Source: Halodesulfurarchaeum sp. HSR-GB | GTDB taxonomy: Archaea > Halobacteriota > Halobacteria > Halobacteriales > Halobacteriaceae | Direction: 5' to 3' | DNA: 64,000 nucleotides | Assembly (NCBI RefSeq): GCF_031432215.1 | Contig: NZ_JAVKGN010000001.1 | Span: 682,001-746,000 of the forward strand | Shown here: positions 61,407 through 64,000 of the stretch, in pieces | Position numbering within the stretch: the first letter of the stretch is position 1 | Layout: each line of letters opens with the position of its first letter | Program-made: the position numbers and the translations under genes | Notes under the pieces: generated by a model | The model's database searches: none | What the model was told of the DNA's origin: nothing | The model's input: the letters and a program-made list of their open reading frames with translations, nothing else

Positions 61407-62363
61407 TCAGTTCGGCTCCGCCCAGGGCTCCTCGTCCACGTCACCGTAGAGTTCCCGCATGAGCGAGACGATGCTCTCGGGCGGGTACTGGCCCCGCTCG
61501 GTGATGATCGCGTCGACGTGCCGGGGCGGCGTGACGTCGAAGGCCGGGTTCTTTACGGTGATCTCCCCGATTTTCTCGCGGTCCGCCTGGGAGATGACCT
61601 CGCTCTCCTCGCGCATCTCGATCTCGACTGTATGGCCCGTGAGCGTGCCGGGATGGAGCTTGATTGTCTGGGCTGCGACCACGATGGGCGTGCCCCGATC
61701 GCGGGCGCTGACTGCCAGCCCGCTCGTTCCGATCTTGTTGATCACCGAACCATCCGCGGCGATGCTGTCGGCTCCGACGAGGACGTGATCGACGTCGTTG
61801 AGATAGCGATGGGCGGCGCTGTCGACGATCAACGTCACCGGGACGCCGAGTTCGCGGAGCCGCTGGGCCGTGATGTGCCCCTGGTTTCGCGGGCGTGTCT
61901 CCTTCACGATGGCTTCGATGTCTTTCCCGGCTTCGACGGCGTGTTCCACCGTCGCCAGCGCGTCGGTGGAGTGACAGTGGGTCATGATGACGTCACCGTC
62001 CCGCAGCCGGTTCGCGCCGATTCGGCCCAGCCGCTCCTGGGCGTGTTCGAGGTCCGCACGGAACTTTTGTGTCCGGGTCAGGACGGTGTCCCGAAGCTCC
62101 TCGACGGTCGATCCCTCGAGGTCCTGGAGGACGAATCGCAGCGCGTTCGGGAGGCTCACCGCCGTCGGGCGTGTCTGATAGAGGGTCCGGGCGGCCGCCC
62201 GGAGTTCGGCCTCGAAGGCCTCGGGGTCGGTGGCCTCGCTCGCCGCGGCCTGACTCCCCAGGGCCGCCGCGGCCGCCCCGGCGATGGTGGCCGCCCCACG
62301 GATCTCCATGGTCTCGATGGCCTCGGCGGTCTCCTCGACCTCCTCGATGGGCATAGGTCCCAT
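61407..62363 (-). CDS. Ribose-1,5-bisphosphate isomerase (e2b2-type)
   Basis: 318 residues of the eIF2B-alpha/R15P isomerase family. Key residues are the Cys in MTHCHSTD and the Asp in VGADSIAADGS, with GTSGLAVSARDRGTP and NKIGT nearby. It turns ribose-1,5-bisphosphate into ribulose-1,5-bisphosphate. I use ATG 62363, with TATA-like ATTTTTTGG about 24 bp upstream; ATG 62354 is possible. A translation initiation factor-like role is unlikely given the neighbours. Confidence 0.88.
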   Translation of the reverse strand: MGPMPIEEVEETAEAIETMEIRGAATIAGAAAAALGSQAAASEATDPEAFEAELRAAARTLYQTRPTAVSLPNALRFVLQDLEGSTVEELRDTVLTRTQKFRADLEHAQERLGRIGANRLRDGDVIMTHCHSTDALATVEHAVEAGKDIEAIVKETRPRNQGHITAQRLRELGVPVTLIVDSAAHRYLNDVDHVLVGADSIAADGSVINKIGTSGLAVSARDRGTPIVVAAQTIKLHPGTLTGHTVEIEMREESEVISQADREKIGEITVKNPAFDVTPPRHVDAIITERGQYPPESIVSLMRELYGDVDEEPWAEPN

Positions 62364-62437
62364 TGACGGGCACGGGCCAAAAAATCGCCCCCGGATCGGA
62401 CCGATAACTACAGCATCGCGTGTCAAGTATGTAAGGT

Positions 62438-63028
62438 ATGGACACTCGTCGCATCATCCTCGTCGCGGTTCTGCTCCTCGCCCTGCTGGCAGCTCTCTTC
62501 GCGTTCGCGGACTTCCGGGTGCTGGAATCCGAGACGACAGCGGACTCCTCGGTCGGGACGAGCCAGCTCGGTGATGCGGCTGCGCCGGTCGAGCGCCCAG
62601 TTCAACTCGTCGTCCTGGGCGAGAACCCACACGCCTCGATGCTGCGTGGTGACCTCGCTGCCGACCTCTCGACGCGGTTCCAGTCGATCGAGCAGGCTCC
62701 AGAGCCGACCGTCGACTGGAACGGCTCGCTTCTGGTCGTCGAACTTCGCGAACGTTCGGTTCAGTACAACCCTGTTGCGCCCAGCGGTCGCGTGACCGCC
62801 AGCTTTGCCTTCGTCGGGTCGGGGAACGTGACCCTCGCGACCGGCCTGGCGACCGAGGAGTCCGCACTGGTCGTCACGAACGCCGATTCGTACGTCGTTC
62901 ACGGCGAGGTGACCGTGGTCGATCGAAGCCGCGGGCTCGTCACCCGGCCAGCCTACCGTGCGCACCTGCAGGCAGCCCTGGCCGAGGAACTCGCGACGGC
63001 CCTCGGTCGGGCTCGCGGGATGCCCTGA
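62438..63028 (+). CDS. Secreted or membrane-anchored protein of unknown function
   Basis: 196 residues. One hydrophobic segment near the N terminus (about 6-26, IILVAVLLLALLAALFAFA) is either a signal anchor or an uncleaved signal. The rest is soluble, with beta patterns (VQLVVLGENPHASML, GSLLVVELRERSVQYNP, SFAFVGSGNVTLATGLA). No known domain. It is divergent from the R15P isomerase gene and precedes deoC by 40 bp. Confidence 0.75.
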   Translation: MDTRRIILVAVLLLALLAALFAFADFRVLESETTADSSVGTSQLGDAAAPVERPVQLVVLGENPHASMLRGDLAADLSTRFQSIEQAPEPTVDWNGSLLVVELRERSVQYNPVAPSGRVTASFAFVGSGNVTLATGLATEESALVVTNADSYVVHGEVTVVDRSRGLVTRPAYRAHLQAALAEELATALGRARGMP

Positions 63029-63068
63029 GTGAGGGTCCTTTTTGCCTGTGCCACCCGTTCGGGCGGCC

Positions 63069-63707
63069 ATGAAGCAGGACGAACTCGCGGGGCACATCGA
63101 TCATACGGTTCTCGGCCCGGAGACGACCATGGCCGACGTGCGCCAGGTGATCGAGGAAGCCGAAGCGTGGGGCATGAACGTCTGTATTCCGCCGTGTTAC
63201 GTGGCCGAAGCCCGTGATCTGGCCGAAGCGGAGACGACCATCGCCACCGTGATCGGGTTCCCACACGGCCAGCACGACCCGGCGATCAAACGCGAGGAGG
63301 CAGTCCGGGCCGTCGAGGCGGGCGCTGACGAACTCGACGTGGTCCTCAACGTCGGTCGACTGCAAGCGGGCGAAACTGATGCCGTCAGGGATGAACTCGC
63401 CGCAATCGTCGAGGCCGTCTCCGTCCCAGTCAAGGTCATCGTCGAGGCGCCGCTGCTCTCCGAGGCGGAGAAACACGCCGCCGGCGAGGCCGCCGTGGCC
63501 GCCGGCGTGGACTTCCTGAAGACCGCGACCGGCTTTGGGGGCGGTGGGGCCACAGTCGAAGACGTCGAACTGCTGGCCGAATACCGACCAGTGAAGGCCA
63601 GCGGCGGCATCGGGAGCTACGAGGCGGCGATGGCGATGCTCGAGGCCGGGGCCGAGCGCATCGGGGCGAGTTCGGGAGTCGAGATTCTCTCGGGCGCGCC
63701 CGAGTAG
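63069..63707 (+). CDS. deoC: Deoxyribose-phosphate aldolase
   Basis: 212 residues. The class I aldolase set is present: [11 protein letters not shown] at the start, VIGFPHGQH, the Asp in [19 protein letters not shown], the Schiff-base Lys in [14 protein letters not shown] and VKASGGIGS. It cleaves 2-deoxyribose-5-phosphate to glyceraldehyde-3-phosphate and acetaldehyde. It joins the nucleoside phosphorylase upstream as a nucleoside-breakdown step. ATG 63069 ([13 protein letters not shown]) fits the family. Confidence 0.95.
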   Translation: MKQDELAGHIDHTVLGPETTMADVRQVIEEAEAWGMNVCIPPCYVAEARDLAEAETTIATVIGFPHGQHDPAIKREEAVRAVEAGADELDVVLNVGRLQAGETDAVRDELAAIVEAVSVPVKVIVEAPLLSEAEKHAAGEAAVAAGVDFLKTATGFGGGGATVEDVELLAEYRPVKASGGIGSYEAAMAMLEAGAERIGASSGVEILSGAPE

Positions 63708-63763
63708 CCGTCCAATCGGCCCCAAGCGCGACGCTTTTCCGGGTTCGGGACAACCCTGAGTCG

Positions 63764-64000
63764 ATGGCCCGGTACTACATCGAGACCTACGGGTGCACGG
63801 CCAACCGGGGCGAGAGCCGCCACATCGAGCGGCGGCTCCGTGACGGCGGGCACCGGCCGGTCGAGTCACCCGAGGCCGCCGATGTGGTGATCCTCAACAC
63901 CTGCACCGTGATCGAGACCACGGAGAACAACATGCTCCGCCGGGCCACCGAACTCGATTCTGGAACGGATCTCATCGTCACCGGCTGTATGGCGCTGGCC
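63764..64000 (+). CDS. tRNA methylthiotransferase, MtaB/CDKAL1 type (3' end cut by window)
   Basis: The first 79 codons are visible. MARYYIETYGCTANRGESRH has the UPF0004 domain Cys11; Cys47 is in LNTCTVIETTENNM and Cys75 in VTGCMAL. These three hold the second Fe-S cluster. The radical-SAM part would follow beyond the window. The family adds a methylthio group to t6A37, the product of the Kae1-Bud32 pathway seen at 17-19 kb. Confidence 0.92.
   Translation, partial: MARYYIETYGCTANRGESRHIERRLRDGGHRPVESPEAADVVILNTCTVIETTENNMLRRATELDSGTDLIVTGCMALA

Noticed and set aside
1-64000. Mobile elements, CRISPR arrays, rRNA or a replication origin
   Set aside because: No transposase, integrase, evenly spaced repeats, rRNA sequence or Orc1/Cdc6 gene is seen anywhere in the window.

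Overview
This window is a stretch of chromosome from a halophilic archaeon (class Halobacteria); the genus cannot be fixed from sequence alone. The evidence is GC-rich coding DNA, acidic proteins, a Kae1-Bud32 fusion, the archaeal cluster of eIF2-gamma, RNA polymerase subunit E' (Rpo7), Spt4, S24e and S27ae, a thermosome, twin-arginine lipoproteins, a SAMP1-type ubiquitin-like protein, many haloarchaeal-only small proteins, and AT-rich promoter boxes about 25 bp ahead of start codons (leaderless transcripts). No rRNA, transposase, integrase or CRISPR array is visible; this reads as core chromosome.

Layout. 1-5.2 kb: the 3' part of a haloarchaeal protein, tRNA-Thr, a K+ channel and two linked membrane proteins with TrkA-C-like ends. 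5.2-7.7 kb: a dioxygenase/carboxylesterase pair resembling bacterial mhqED, and a DUF4382 lipoprotein. 7.8-12.3 kb: pstSCAB phosphate uptake. 12.3-15.5 kb: a ModE-like regulator divergent from a tungstate (tupABC) transporter. 16.3-22.2 kb: a house-cleaning NTPase, then the KEOPS/ribosomal/RNA polymerase/eIF2-gamma cluster, almost all with overlapping or abutting genes. 22.3-30.4 kb: small membrane proteins, an MBL hydrolase with an AAA ATPase, an Agl23-like GT-C protein and a 7TM histidine kinase. 30.5-42.7 kb: serS, a BASS transporter, tsr3, L40e, a DNA-repair pair (endonuclease dU-like plus family-4 UDG), hisH, trm1, a YihY/PAP2 pair, glnA and lrp. 42.65-43.15 kb: a noncoding block packed with perfect hairpins. 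43.1-53.4 kb: thermosome, tRNA-Ser, RidA with threonine deaminase, citrate synthase, a PhoU/TrkA-C protein, a threonine synthase-like enzyme and tiaS. 53.5-64 kb: an XRE regulator with a palindromic promoter, msrB, an ArsR-like regulator, gatD, samp1, then a nucleoside/pentose-phosphate salvage cluster (nucleoside phosphorylase, PfkB kinase, ribose-1,5-bisphosphate isomerase, deoC) and the start of a methylthiotransferase.

The most unusual structures are: (1) six perfect 8-10 bp hairpins, all with 3-nt loops, within 303 bp between lrp and the thermosome gene; (2) convergent genes that overlap at their stops, five pairs sharing the palindrome CTAG; (3) an 18-bp palindrome at the promoter of the XRE regulator; (4) a short leaderless ORF that overlaps the next gene by ATGA; and (5) the nucleoside/pentose-bisphosphate gene set. 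I see no clear defence, mobile or secretion system.
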